This document shows positions 51,630-62,814 of a stretch of DNA of 64,000 bases, in pieces. The stretch is taken from NCBI GenBank assembly GCA_013396755.1, contig VWZF01004897.1:507358-571357 (forward strand), given 5' to 3'. The position numbers and the translations under genes are program-made. The stretch's first letter is position 1, and every line of letters starts with the position of its first letter. The notes under the pieces are model-generated. The model worked only from the letters and a program-made list of their open reading frames with translations, was not told the DNA's origin and did not search any database. The stretch is from Sclerurus mexicanus (lineage: Eukaryota > Chordata > Aves > Passeriformes > Furnariidae).

Positions 51630-54600
51630 GAGGGACCAAGACGTTTGAAAAAGTAAAAGTTAAACAGCACTGAAAGTCTTCAGTTACTAACAGGGCCAGA
51701 GAGCAGACTTGAAAGTGCTGAAACATATGGGAAAATATCATTTTTTACTACATCCTACTCAAAAAAGTTCACAGATCCATGTTTTGACTGCAAGAACTCA
51801 GTTCCTCACAAACACCCATTAAGTACAAGAAATCTGAACAATTCGCACTGATCTGAGGCTCCCAGGACTCCTCTGAGCTCTGGCAGCTCTGGCAGAGGAG
51901 GAGGTGCAGGATGAGGCCCCAGAGCAGCACAGCCCTGACGTCGGGTGCCCTCGCTGGGTCTGGGGTTTCCGGAAGCACCGTCGGCAAAAGGAATGTGCAA
52001 ATCTTGATGTGAAGGGTCTCGGACAGAGCACCTTGTGGCTGAATTACTGACAAACATATTTTTTTTAACTTTTCACACCTGTATTTTCTTGTTCTGATGT
52101 TGAATTAATACTATTTTATTGAATATGGGGAATTTTTCTTCTCACCAACCTGCGGGATCACCTCTGACTCTCCTTTTAGAAAGCCAGATGTGCAATGCTG
52201 GCAAGGCTCTGCTGGTTTTCAAGACAAAAGCAGCGCTTGAGATTCCTGAGCAGGAGAGAGCAGGATTTGGCATCCTGGCCACCAGCAGAGCCCAGCAGTC
52301 CCTGTGCTCCCTCTGCTCCCGAGTGAAGCTCCTGTGGCTTAATGGCAAAGACGAGGGGGAGCAACACCTGAGCTAGGACACTGCTCCCTCCCCACTGGAT
52401 CTTTACTGAAGTCACACATTCTGAAAAAAGTAGCTTTTCCATGATACTGTGATCTTCAAGAGGTGAGATGGGGACCAGAGCCTTCAAAATTCCCATTTGA
52501 GCAGAAGATGGGAAATAGGGGAAGAGGAATCAAAGGAGATGTTGTAAGGTTTTTAGCAGTATCTTAGAAACCTCTATCTCATGAAGATTTTCAACTGAAA
52601 GCCTAGCAAAAGCTAAAGCAGGCTCCTCTGCTTTAGGGCCCGTCCAACGTTCACTGAATTCAAGAGAAAGTGTCACTTGGCCAGCGAGAAAAGCCCTTGA
52701 TTTCAGACTGATTTCAAAAAGAAGAATGCTCTATATTAAAGCAGCAATAAATAACAGACTGGATTACACGTTAGTTCAGTTGCTGAAAACAGTTTTCCCG
52801 AGGTGAGGTGGCATAGCCAGAAGAGCGACTCCCACCTGGGCAGAGCTCAGGCAGCTCCCACACAGCCAGTCTGGTTGGTTTGGTGGGGCTCGGATGAGTC
52901 CTGAGTTGGCTGACGCCGTTTACAGAGATGTAATGACCATAAAGTCCATTTTAAGAAGGATTTTGGTAACTCTGTGTGTCATCAGAATTAAATGCTCACA
53001 AAAATGGGTGCTTTTGGTTTATGATAATGTAAATTGCTTTTAGAAGTTCTGTATAAAAGAATTCATAAGAACTGAGGATCCAAATGAGTTCTTAATAATT
53101 TCCTTTAACTTTCCAGGACAACACGCACCCAAAATGGAATAACCAAAAGGTTCCAGTGTCTCTGGTTTATCTGATGCTTGTGGGGACTGTCACAAGACAA
53201 CAGTGACGTAACAGTTTAGCTGCTGATATCTTTTATGAGACAATGAGAGATACCAAAAAACTCTCCAAACATCTTGTAGTTTGTAAATGTCACAAAAATC
53301 CCCCTCAGTCTTCAAAGAGTCTGTAAAACTCTGCTGCAGAGATCTGCAGGTGAGGAATCCCACATGAAATGAGGGAGAAAGAAGAAAGAGAACCAAGAGA
53401 GCAGAACAGGCCCAACCCAGAGGGTGGGGGCACAAACATTACACCAAGGTAATGGAGAAGAAGGGAATAAGGACTGAAAAGGACTCTGTGTAATGACCAG
53501 ATGATCCCTGCTCAAATAAACTCTGTTTCGTAGGCATCGCACTGTCACTTCCATCTCCGGCGATCACAGGAATCCCAGCCTCATGTGGAGTCTCTTGTCT
53601 GGCAATGGAGAGAAACGAGACCTAACCCTGCACTGCCTGCAGGTGTTGCACCCACCTCTACCAGCAAAAGGGTCTTCGGCGTGGTTTTGAAGACTGCAGC
53701 ACAAATAGCCCAAATCCATGAAAGCAAGGGAATTAAAAAAAATAAAATCAAAAGACTCTAGCCTGTCAGGATGATAAATCTGAGGTTAAATACCCGAGAG
53801 TCATTCAGGTATCACTTGGGGGATTTACTTTTCCTTTTCGTGGTAATTTTAATTTTCAGGCCGACAGTTGTATTTCTTGAGAAATCTATACCATTCTCCC
53901 AGCAGTTTCCTTGAAATAACCAATGGATCTTCAGCAACTAAATTCCAATTTAAAAGATTTGTCAGTAAGAAAATCCCAATCTCAATAAAAGGTAAATGCA
54001 GCCGGAGCTTTCCGAGCCAGGCTGATGGCAATAAAGGAGCAGGGAGTTTCTATTAGCTCCAATAAGTTAACAGATTCCAGGTAATCCTTCCTATTACCAC
54101 GAAACACCTGCATACAGATGCCACATCGCAAGTGAGGGTGGATTTTTAATTTCTGAAAAAGTAAGATCCCAGGCACACCTTGTGCCGGGAAGGCAAAGGA
54201 GGAGGAAGTGACGGGGGGAGACCTTTGCCAAGAAGAGGTTTCCCGTTGCAGAAGTCTACTGGATGCAGCAGAACAGTAAAGCCATTCATCACATGTATTT
54301 AAAGTTGAATTTGCTGATATTTTATGGTATTGGATTTTATTTCTATTAACATTTTATGCTGAAATTACAGAATGATTCGTGAGTACTGAATTTTTGATTG
54401 CTTTTATACTTGCTGGGACACTATTAACGTTGATTTACGTTAATAGCACTGTAAGAAGATATTAACAATGAAATTTCCAAAAGCACTTAGCATCCCATAA
54501 TTGGAGTTAAATGACAAAAAAAATGAGGGGATAATAAAGTAGAGAGACAGAATTTTTGACAATCCTCCCTCTAAACGGTATTGTTCGGGAAGAATGGGAG

Positions 54601-54635
54601 CGGGCCAGTTCTATAAGAGAATACAGTGGCCCATG
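51630..54635. other. Unique non-coding DNA
   Basis: AT-rich, single-copy, with no gene or clear repeat. An inverted repeat with 10-base perfect arms and a 6-base loop (CTATTAACGT, TGATTT, ACGTTAATAG) lies at 54421-54446. Such a structure is close to chance expectation for a sequence this long. Confidence 0.6.
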
Positions 54636-54639
54636 TGGA

Positions 54640-54960
54640 CAGAGAGCACACGGAGCCTCCGAGGGGGAAGGAGCTGCGGGTGCAGCTCGGGCTCCCGCTG
54701 GGGCAGCCCCGGCACCGGCACCGAGTCGCCCTCGCACCCGCCAGGGCTGGCGGCTCCCAGCCCGGACCACAGCGGGACGTGGCAGCCCGAGGTTGTGCGG
54801 GAGGGACTCGGAAGAGGCCAGAAATTAGCCCGGTGTCATCTTTTGAGGCTGAGAGGGTGAGGATTCCCGAGGGAAGGACACACATCAGGCGGGACAGTGG
54901 GGAAGGTGCTGCAGAATCAGCCACTCGAGAGGTGCCGGGGGCGACACCGACCCAAACAGA
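54640..54960. promoter_or_regulatory. CpG-rich patch
   Basis: CpG-containing words recur between 54653 and 54835 (GGCACCGGCACCGAGTCGCC, AGCGGGACGTGGCAGCCCGA) and again near 54885-54950. The flanks are AT-rich. Overlapping frames of 88-148 codons on both strands carry no domain and reflect composition. Confidence 0.4.
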
Positions 54961-54964
54961 CAAA

Positions 54965-55854
54965 CCTCCCTCCACACCCCCCGTGACTTCCTCTGATCGC
55001 AAATCCGGATAAACCAAACGTAATTCATTTCTTTTAAAGCGTAATTTTCACAAACTCTACTTTGACATCACTTGTATACTTCTTTAAAAATTCTCTTCCC
55101 GTTAAAAAAACATCGAAGTGCTTTTTTTGTTAAAAGGTGCTGCAATGCTCCGCTGTTCTCATGACCCACAGTTAAACAGCTCCTTTAGTCAGTCGGGGAA
55201 CACTCTGGACAGTGTGACAAACCATAGGAAAATGTGGAACAAGAAAGTAAACTGGAAACAAAAATCTTAAACCAGACAAGATAAAGAAAGAAAACACCTT
55301 GATTGGCTTTGAATAGCTCTGGAAAAAAATGCCACAGGGGTTTGAAGGGATGTGTTCTATTGGTTTTTGTGGGGGTAAGAAGGAAGATCTGACAAAACAT
55401 TTTTTAGGCAGTTTTAATCAAGACAATAACTACAAAATTATTATGCTGGAAGAAGATTGTTTTGTCATTTCACTCGGATCAGGAGGGAAGCCCACATCAG
55501 AGTTTTGTTAAAAAGACATTTTTCCAGCAGCATTTCATGGTCTGCTAAAATGTGGAAGAAAGTCCTCACAGAAGTCAAATTACAGAGTAGTGAATGAAAA
55601 CTCCTGGCTCTACATAGGAAAACATATGTGTAGCAACGAGAAGTCTCGTCAAAGCGATGACACATCAGGTATGGAATTCAAAAACGAGCAAAGCCAAGGA
55701 AAACTGAGACCTAATCCAGCCCTGTCTGAGATGCACAGACTAACTGATCCGAGGGAACACTGGGATCTCACAGCCTGGGGACCCCATCCCCAAATTCGGA
55801 CATGAAGCTGCTGTTACAGCTTTTTTAATATAAAATAGATATATAAAGAAAAGC
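54965..55854. other. Unique non-coding DNA
   Basis: AT-rich single-copy sequence between a CpG-rich patch and a CR1 element. Nothing recognisable was seen. Confidence 0.6.
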
Positions 55855-55953
55855 AACCTGGGCTAATGGAAGGAGTCCGTGCCCATGGCAGGGGGCTGGA
55901 ACTGGATGAACTTTAAGGTCCCTTCCAACCCAAACCATTCTGGGATTCTGTGA
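55855..55953 (+). mobile_element. CR1 LINE 3' end, well preserved
   Basis: Reads AACCTGGGCTAATGGAAGGA, GTCCGTGCCCATGGCAGGGG, GCTGGAACTGGATGAACTTT, AAGGTCCCTTCCAACCCAAA, CCATTCTGGGATTCTGTGA. This closely follows the canonical CR1 3' sequence, including CCATGGCAGGGG, the GGTCCCTTCCAACCCAAACC block and the octamer tail. The copy is 5'-truncated to about 100 bases and has no coding part. Confidence 0.95.
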
Positions 55954-55954
55954 T

Positions 55955-56735
55955 AAATATTAATGTACAGACTTCAGCTGAGCAGGGAGCTGTGAGATGG
56001 TTTGTAGGTGGCTCGTGACCTGTCTTTTGCCACGTGCAGCCCTTCTCCAGTCTGGAGCTGTCCAGCTGCAGGTCACAGCAGAGATCAGCTGGGGAAGGAG
56101 TTCTTTTGTCTGACCACATAACGATCGTGCTGGTCAGGAAATGCAAGATTTATTATTACACAAATGCAAAAAGATTTCTTGTTTTGGAAGAACAGCCAAT
56201 ATTTCCCTTCTGCGGGAGAAGGACTGTTCCACAGGCAGAGCTGTATTTTGGGCACGGCCACCTTCACCGAGTTAAAACCAAACCAACCCCGACCCAACAC
56301 CTTTTATCAGCAGGAACCACATTTGCTTACACAGAAGATCTGTCAGCAGCCCAGAGTAAATAGATCAAATGGAGCTGACATGCTACTAAATTTGATATGC
56401 ATCCTCATGTCTTTAAAATTCCCATCTACTCATGCATTTAAAAGGTAAGTTTGTGGACTTCTTAAGTAATTATATTTCAATAACAGGAGAGAGAGAAATG
56501 CCTGGAAACTTAACAACAAAACCACTGACTGCTACATAAATTAAAAACTGATTGATGGTGGAGAACTTAGATGAATTGTTAAATTGGCACATGATTGGAA
56601 AGCCAACAGATCCAAGCCTTGTAGGGCCCAGCTCAGCAGGCTGTGACAGACACACACTCACAGGAACAGCCATGCAGACGTAAGGAGTGTTAAGTGCTCA
56701 CTGGGCAGTCAGGTGCTCAGCAGGCACCAGCACGT
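55955..56735. other. Unique non-coding DNA
   Basis: Average composition, no gene or repeat recognised. It lies between a CR1 end and a CpG-rich patch. Confidence 0.6.
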
Positions 56736-56749
56736 GGAGGGGAAACACA

Positions 56750-57125
56750 GAGCTGCCGAGCCAGGAAATGGCACTCGGGTGTCGGAGGACACCGCTGTCC
56801 CCCACCCTGTCACCCTCCCGGATGTTCTCCCGCAACCTGTTTCCAACCCGCTCCCGCACCGCTGCAGAAAATCCCTCCTCTGTGGGGCTGGCACGGCGGC
56901 TGGAGGGGGCCGAGGCTGAGCCCTGCCCGAGGAGAGCGGGGCTGGCACCGGGGTGCCAGAACACAACTATTTCTGGAGCAGAAGCGGGTGGACCGTACGT
57001 GCGGGAGGGAGGAGGTGGCCGTGCCCCCGAGAGCAACACGGACGTCTGCGCCGCCGAACCCTCCCGAGGGCTCGGTGCCGCGCTCGCCTCCCGAAGCTGC
57101 GCCACTGGCCAGCGCCTGCAACATC
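56750..57125. promoter_or_regulatory. CpG-rich patch
   Basis: CpG dinucleotides recur from about 56755 and become dense at 56890-57100 (ACGTGCGGGAGGGAGG, CACGGACGTCTGCGCCGCCG, GGTGCCGCGCTCGCCTCCCG). On its right side it gives way at once to an AT-richer segment with AATGTAATTTTATTAAGGC. All six frames contain open stretches, so coding cannot be judged from frame length. Confidence 0.45.
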
Positions 57126-57429
57126 TCAAGTGGGAAAATGTAATTTTATTAAGGCTCTTGGAGCTTCCCTCTCAGCATCTGCACTGCAGCAGAGCATACA
57201 AAGGGAGGTTATGAAGAATTTCTCATTATGGCCACAGGCGCAGATTCATAACCTCCCCCAGACACCCTCGGTTAATAAAGCTCGTGCTTGGCCCACCTGC
57301 CCCTGGCCCCTCACCCACAGGTGCCCCAGCCCTGGGCCACCCACCACATCCCTCCCTCCGCCTCCACAGACAGGAAACTCCTGCTTTGCCTTCCCTAAAT
57401 TCTTATTTCGTGGGCATCTTCATTTGCAA

Positions 57430-57660
57430 ACCTGCTCTTGGAGGCCCAGAGCTGTAATTAATCCATGTCACGGGAAAGATGTAGTGTCGGGAGAATTTAT
57501 GACCGGCTCTGAGCTGCCGTGATGAGCAGGGGCACCTCAGCCCCTTGTGATATAAATGCCTCTGCTAATTGGATTGCAGGAGCTAATCAGGAGCCGGAGA
57601 GAGAATGGAGGCGCTCGGCCTCCCCACTGCTGGCGTGGGCTGATAAAGCCTGCAGCCGCG
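57430..57660. promoter_or_regulatory. Candidate developmental enhancer (TAATCC/ATTA/GATA-like words)
   Basis: Within 230 bases there are TAATTAATCC (57455-57464), TATAAAT (57551-57557), GCTAATTGGATTG (57564-57576), GCTAATCAGG (57582-57591) and CTGATAAAG (57640-57648). TAATCC is the OTX/PITX-type core, ATTA the general homeodomain core, and GATAA the GATA core. The cluster sits between two CpG-rich patches. Homology and activity are untested. Confidence 0.3.
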
Positions 57661-57664
57661 CTCG

Positions 57665-58090
57665 GGGAGAGGCGCAGGAATTGCATCCACGGGAATTGCA
57701 TCCCGGCACGGAGCCTGGCCCGAGATGGCTATCGTGGGGTGCCCAGGGCTGCCGGCCGTGCAGCGGAGAAGGAAGAGCTGCCGTCGACCCAGGCAGGTCT
57801 CACTGCCAGCCACGGGCACGCGCCGAGGGCTGCGCACACCGGCAGGGGTGTCCAGGTGGGCCCATGAGCACCGGGGGGCCGGTGAGCGGCCCGCGTGGCC
57901 CTGGCAGGCTGTGTGTGGCCGGGAGCTGTCCAGGAAGCCGAGAGCATCCCAGCCGGCAGCGGCTCGGGCAGCCCTGGGCAGGGTACGGCAGCGGCATCGC
58001 AGGGACGCCTGGCCCAGCTGGGGCTCAGACGCCCCACGGCCCCCCAGCTGTCCGGGGGTCTCCACTGCTGACCTCGGGCGTGAGGAAAAG
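57665..58090. promoter_or_regulatory. CpG-rich patch
   Basis: CpG-containing words are frequent through 57665-58085 (GCCGTGCAGCGGAGAAGG, GCACGCGCCGAGGGCTGCGC, GTGAGCGGCCCGCGTGG, GGTACGGCAGCGGCATCGCA). A 260-codon plus-strand frame (57519-58301) spans the patch and is the longest in the window. It overlaps a 218-codon minus-strand frame and has no recognisable domain, so stop depletion by GC content is the simpler explanation. Confidence 0.45.
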
Positions 58091-59159
58091 AGGTGACTAC
58101 TCAATGATCCCAATACTGTGTCTACTGACACGTTCAGTACGTGCCTTTCCCCAGAAAGACAGAAAACCGGAGGGATGGAGGTGGAAGTCAAACGAGGACA
58201 CTCCTGCAGTGGGAGTGAGGTTGACCACGGCAGGAGCAAACTGGGTGAATGCCACCTGCTCTAAGCGTGCTCCACACACCACACGGGCTGTCAGACGGTG
58301 AGCGGGCGGGCAGGCAGGAGGTGGCTCCTGAGGATGGGCTCAGGATGCCCTTGAGATGCTGCCACTCCAACCCTTACAGAATCTTCATGCTCCTCGATCA
58401 TCCCCAGCTCCTGCCCAGGGTGGACCTGTTCATGGGGAGATGCCCTGGCTGGAGAGGTCTGATACGATTCCGTACGTGCACAAACTGGACACACACAGGT
58501 CCTGGTTGGAGACCAAGGGTTTTTTTGCAATCCAAGGCTCCCCCACATTCAAACAGCATCCCTATCTTCTCCACGTACTTCTTGTTGCCCTTTATTTTCC
58601 TCCCTGCCTCCCTTTCTTGCAAATACATGGATTCAAAAGTAAGTCCTGAAAATGATGACTAAATGCAGCCATCCCTCCATACAGAAACACTTTCCCACCT
58701 TCCTAAACCTTTTTGGAGGCACGAGGGAAAATAACCCTTGTATTTATGCAAATTTCAAAGTGGCGTGTGATGATGGAAACAAAACAGTGCTGGAGCGCAG
58801 CCAAGGCATGGCACCGACGGGGCCTCTCAGCTGCTCGCCTCCCGATTCTTCAGGGGAAGCAGCTGTAGAGAAATGAAAATACAGAAGCCCCCGCGCTCAC
58901 CCGCCACCGCCCGCGCACACATTCCAGCACCCGTCACCTCGGAGGCGGCAGGATGCGGGCTCCAGCCAGGCACTGCCAGCAGCCCGGAGCACCCTGTCGT
59001 CCCCCACAAGCCTCCCTGTCCCGCTGTTCCCGATTCCCCTTTCAGGAATTTACAAACATTTTCCGCAGATCAATATCTGTATTGATTATTCATTGTGAGC
59101 GAGTCGTGTGTCTTTGGTGATCCAACCTGGCAGAGTGAGCAGCCAAAGGCTGCGGCAGA

Positions 59160-59346
59160 TACGGGGGGGAAGAAAAAGGAGAGAAAAACCCCACGGAAGG
59201 CGAGAAGGACCCAGATCTGGCTGGGTTCGTCTCTGCCGGCAACGGAGACGGATGGAGAGGAAGGAAGGAAGAAAATGGGGACGGCATGAAAAGGAATGAA
59301 GAGATGAGGGAGCCGAGGAGAGAAAGCGAGAGCAGGAAAAACAAAG
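59160..59346 (+). repeat. Purine-rich tract with GGAA repeats
   Basis: Two blocks of strongly purine-biased plus strand (59166-59215 and 59246-59346, including GAGAGGAAGGAAGGAAGAAA) separated by a mixed segment. These are low-complexity sequences that can form triplex DNA and contain many ETS-type GGAA cores. Confidence 0.6.
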
Positions 59347-59776
59347 TCACCACTGGAGAACCGGTGCCGGGGCACGCCGGCAGCCTGGAGAGATTCCAGC
59401 CTCGCGCTCGCCCTTCTGCACACGGATGCGATGGACTTATTGCTCCGGGAGCGAAAAGTGACTCACGGTTTTGGTATCTGCTACGTAAGAGCTTTGGGGG
59501 GATTCCTTGGCTGGCTGACAGAAAGGGAAGAAAGCAGCAGCAGTGAGGTAAAACGCGATCCCTTCCTCCTGCCTTCCTGGGAATACGCGTCGCCCGGGCT
59601 GGCTGGAGCAGCTCGCTGCTTGCTTATGATATGCAAAAGGAGAATAATTAAAAGCGCCAGCATCACTTGCAAAGTGAGTAAACACAAAGCCTTTCAAAAC
59701 ATGCTCTTCAGCTAATGAGAAGCTGTAATTTCTTATACTTAAAGGCAAAAAAGACCCTGATGAGGCTCGGTGGAGG

Positions 59777-59808
59777 GTGCGCGCGCGCCTGCGTGTGTGT
59801 GCATGTGT
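59777..59808 (+). repeat. Alternating purine-pyrimidine tract (GC)n(GT)n
   Basis: Twelve bases of strict alternation (GTGCGCGCGCGC), a two-base break, then 18 more (GCGTGTGTGTGCATGTGT). Alternating GC/GT runs are the classic Z-DNA-prone sequence. It is short and could be an ordinary microsatellite. Confidence 0.75.
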
Positions 59809-60839
59809 TTGTAGATATGAGAGAATCAGTTAATTGTTGATGATGTTTAGAAAAGGGATTATGAGGAAAGACACTGAAATGATGACAGGGAACATCTTGG
59901 ATCAGAGCCAGAGAAATAAAATAATCAAGGACAATCAAGCCTGCAGCTCCGGAGAAAGCGCCGACTGTTCTGCCGGGGACTTGGAAGGAATTTCCCCGTG
60001 CTGCCGAGCTGCAGCTGGAATATGTGCTTGGCACCAGAAGGGAGAACTGCAAGGAGCAGTTCGCTTGAAGCATGAGACAACAGAAGAGAGAACTATGGAG
60101 CTGTGCTATAATTCAGAGGTTAAATAGCTTTGTCTGCTTATGTGTCAGGTGGAGACTCGGTTTTGTCCACATCTGACCTGCCCTGAAAATGCAACTTCTG
60201 AAATCCCCTGGCTGAAGGGGATTTCAACCTCAGCCGGAGCTGTGGATTCTCCAGACGCCTCTCCAGAACTGCTGTGACATTACAAAAACAAAGGAAATGG
60301 AGCTCGAGGAATTAAGTTCTCCTGTGGCTGCAGGACCTGATGGACCTGACCATGGGAACCGGCTCTGGAATCGATTCCTTCCTTAATTCTGGAAATCAGA
60401 ACCACCTTGCTCCGGCTGGGGGTTGCAGCTCACTGCCTCCAAGCACATAGCAAAGGTGACAGTCATCGGGAATACCAGGAGCAAGCTTTCCTTCCCACCT
60501 GGGCATCTGCCTGCCGTCCCGAATGGATGGATTTTAATAAATGTTGGCTTTCTCTTGGGCTGAGGTTGGGTGGGGAGAGAGAATAAAGGGAAATTTAAAC
60601 CATCCCGTGACTGCTGTGTTGTCAGTGAGCTACAGAAATGCCGTCCCTTTGTTTTGGATGTTAAACTCCGTCTGACTTCATTGTTGCAGAATTTTGGCAC
60701 GTTCCACTCTGGGCTTCTCCAGCAGCAGAAACACATGGTCTATTAAAGTGGGAATCTTTGGGGACGCGGAGGCAGAGGAAGGAGCCAATCATACATGGCT
60801 TTTGCACGCTCCGTGTTTCTCAGCGTTCGCAGGAAGCTT

Positions 60840-61115
60840 TCCGACGGTATGTACGCGTGTGCCCAGGGAGGGCGGCGGGGCAGCGGGGCGGGCGAGGGCA
60901 GCGAGCGCGTGGCGCCGCGGGCACGATGCCGGGACGTGTGTCGTGGCCGCGGCGCGGTCGGTGCTGCCGGCAGACACCCCTTCCCCACGCCGGGCTCGCC
61001 GAGCCGCTCAGACCTGAGCGGAATCTTAAACGCCGAGCAGCAGATTAGCATACTAACCAGTGGTGTCAACCCCGCCGCAGCCATGGCCATCGCCCCGCTC
61101 CCACAGCCTGCCAGA
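60840..61115. promoter_or_regulatory. Compact CpG island
   Basis: The CpG density at 60850-61035 rivals the island at 8.5 kb (ACGCGTGTGCCC, GCGAGCGCGTGGCGCCGCGG, GTGGCCGCGGCGCGGTCGG). A G-rich core lies at 60866-60898. Downstream there is a consensus-like CCAATCAG at 61173-61180. This is a plausible promoter, but I cannot see a first exon with a supported coding start or a splice donor that joins to anything. Confidence 0.5.
60866..60898 (+). other. G-quadruplex motif
   Basis: Six runs of three or four G within 33 bases (60866-60868, 60870-60872, 60877-60880, 60885-60888, 60890-60892, 60896-60898), with loops of 1, 4, 4, 1 and 3 bases. This satisfies the G3+N1-7 rule on the plus strand within the CpG island. 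Confidence 0.65.
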
Positions 61116-61260
61116 CGCTCGACCCGCTCCTTTGTCAGAGCCCTTTTTATGTTCCTAGTTGGCTTTTGTTTCCCAATCAGACCCTAGAAATTCATTAACA
61201 GCAATGAAAGGCAGAGATGCAAAAACCCATAATGAAAACAAATGATCTATTTAAATGGTG
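61040..61260. promoter_or_regulatory. Candidate regulatory segment at the edge of the CpG island
   Basis: The segment contains CAGATTAGCATACTAA (61041-61056), a CCAAT-box-like CCAATCAG (61173-61180), and AT-rich words TTCATTAACA and CCCATAATGAAAAC near 61191-61239. Motif density and position beside the CpG island suggest promoter-proximal or enhancer function. This is inference only. Confidence 0.25.
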
Positions 61261-62628
61261 CTGGGGCTGAAAGGAGGGGGCTCGCGGCGCCGGGACCAGA
61301 GGAGAAGGAAATCCTGCCACCTGGAAAATGCCTGGACATGCATGTCCTTCCCCGTGCCAAGGCTCCAAGGAGACCGCTACTACAAAGCCGGTGGTGTGTG
61401 TAAGGATGTTGTAGCATTGTCTGTACGGAACCTCAAACAAATACCAGCAACCAGCCAGAAGGAGAGGTCGCTCCTCATTGTCCCTGCTCCAGCTGCTGGG
61501 AATGCTGGAATTACTCTCCGCTACTCGACGGGGTTTAATTAGACAAAACTCAGTGCCTGTAAACACAGACTTTTGAAATCACTCCGGTTCATTCCCCCCA
61601 GTCCTCCTCCCTGGCCCAGCAGCACGGGCAGCCTCAAGAGGAAGGCACTGCGGCCGCAGGGGATGGCAGGGCGAGCCGCTGCCACCGTGCCTGGAGCCTC
61701 CAGGATGCTGGACGTGGATGCTGGACCAGGCTCTTCAGGTGTCTTTCGCTCCTGTTTTTTTCCTTAAGTAGATTATTTCGCAAATGTTACTGTCCCCTAA
61801 AGTGTCGCATGGTTGCAGAAAATAAAAAGATTTAATCCAAGCGTGGCCTTTTTATCAGGATCGATCGAACAGGGGAGAAACTGAAATAATCTATGTTGTA
61901 TGATTTTTGTTTGTAAACAGTGTGTGTGGGCTTTAAATGTCACAGAGCACAGCTTATGTATTTGCCAACAGGATTTTTAGGCAATTCTGGATGTTCTCAG
62001 ACCCAGGCTGAGTGTGCAGGTCTGTGGGGCCGGAGCCAGGGACACCGTCCCACCAGCCTTGGCTCAGAGCGAGCCCGGCACTGCATCCTGGAAAACGTGT
62101 CACTGGCACAGTTCTCTGAGCTCTGAGAGTCTGTGTATTCCGCACCTCTGGGAAGCAGGAATGTTAGCAGGGGAAAGGCACATGGGCTTCCGCCTCTCTG
62201 TCACTCTGTACCCAGCCCTTACTGCAGGCTAGGGCACACGGGCAAAGGCTCCTGGCTCTGTGTGTCTGGACAGGGATCCTGCTAATTCCAGCTGATTTCA
62301 CCAGCTAAGAACCTATAGCTTAAATGTTTTAAAGACAGACAACATAAAGACTTTATCCTTTGGAGAAATTGGAAGAAAATCTCTCAACACCTGCCACATG
62401 TCCACATTTTCCAGTGAGGAAAACAACAACCAGCTCATGTCTGAGGAAACCTCTCTAATCTGGACATAGTAAGGACATGCTGGATAATCGTACTCAGTGT
62501 ACTTTAATCTACCTTCCCAATTAGATAAGCAAACTAAAACCCTTAAGGACCTTCAACATTTATCCTAAACTACCACCAGTCCTTATCATTAAACTTTTAA
62601 TTGTAAACACAGCAAACAGTGGTGAAAT
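61260..62628. other. Unique non-coding DNA
   Basis: Mixed composition falling to AT-rich by 62300. No gene, RNA or repeat was recognised. Confidence 0.6.
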
Positions 62629-62812
62629 CAGAATCACAGACTGGTTTGGGTTGGAAGGGACCTTAAAGCACATCCTGTTCCACCCCCAGCCATGGGCAGG
62701 GACACCTTCCACCAGCCCAGGTTGCTCCAAGCCCCGTCCAACCTGGCCTTGGACACTTCCAGGGATCCAGGGGCAGCCACAGCTGCTCTGGGCACCCTGT
62801 GCCAGGGCCAAA
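62629..62812 (-). mobile_element. CR1 LINE 3' end, the longest well-preserved copy
   Basis: The plus strand reads AGAATCACAGACTGGTTTGG, GTTGGAAGGGACCTTAAAGC, ACATCCTGTTCCACCCCCAG, CCATGGGCAGGGACACCTTC, CACCAGCCCAGGTTGCTCCA, AGCCCCGTCCAACCTGGCCT and on to GGGCACCCTGTGCCAGGGCC. This is the reverse complement of the canonical CR1 3' region. Near-consensus identity by eye suggests it is among the younger insertions here. It is 5'-truncated and has no reverse transcriptase sequence. Confidence 0.96.
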
Positions 62813-62814
62813 TG

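Larger units (their letters stand above)
58090..60835. other. Unique non-coding DNA with a purine-rich tract
   Basis: Average composition with a small CpG-rich segment at about 58887-59000, a purine-biased tract at 59160-59346, an alternating GC/GT tract at 59777-59808, and an AT-rich segment with ATAATTAAAAGCGCC near 59643. No gene or clear mobile element was recognised. Confidence 0.55.

Noticed and set aside
54421..54446. Inverted repeat CTATTAACGT with a 6-base loop
   Set aside because: About 0.6 such structures are expected by chance in 64 kb when loops up to ten bases are allowed. No T-run or RNA gene context.
57519..58301. 260-codon plus-strand open frame, the longest in the window
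   Set aside because: It lies in CpG-rich DNA with an overlapping 218-codon minus-strand frame. No domain, no consistent codon bias, and composition explains the lack of stops.
58358..58395. CACTCCAACCCTTACAGAATCTTC resembling a plus-strand CR1 end
   Set aside because: The match breaks on both sides, and the tail is not an octamer repeat.
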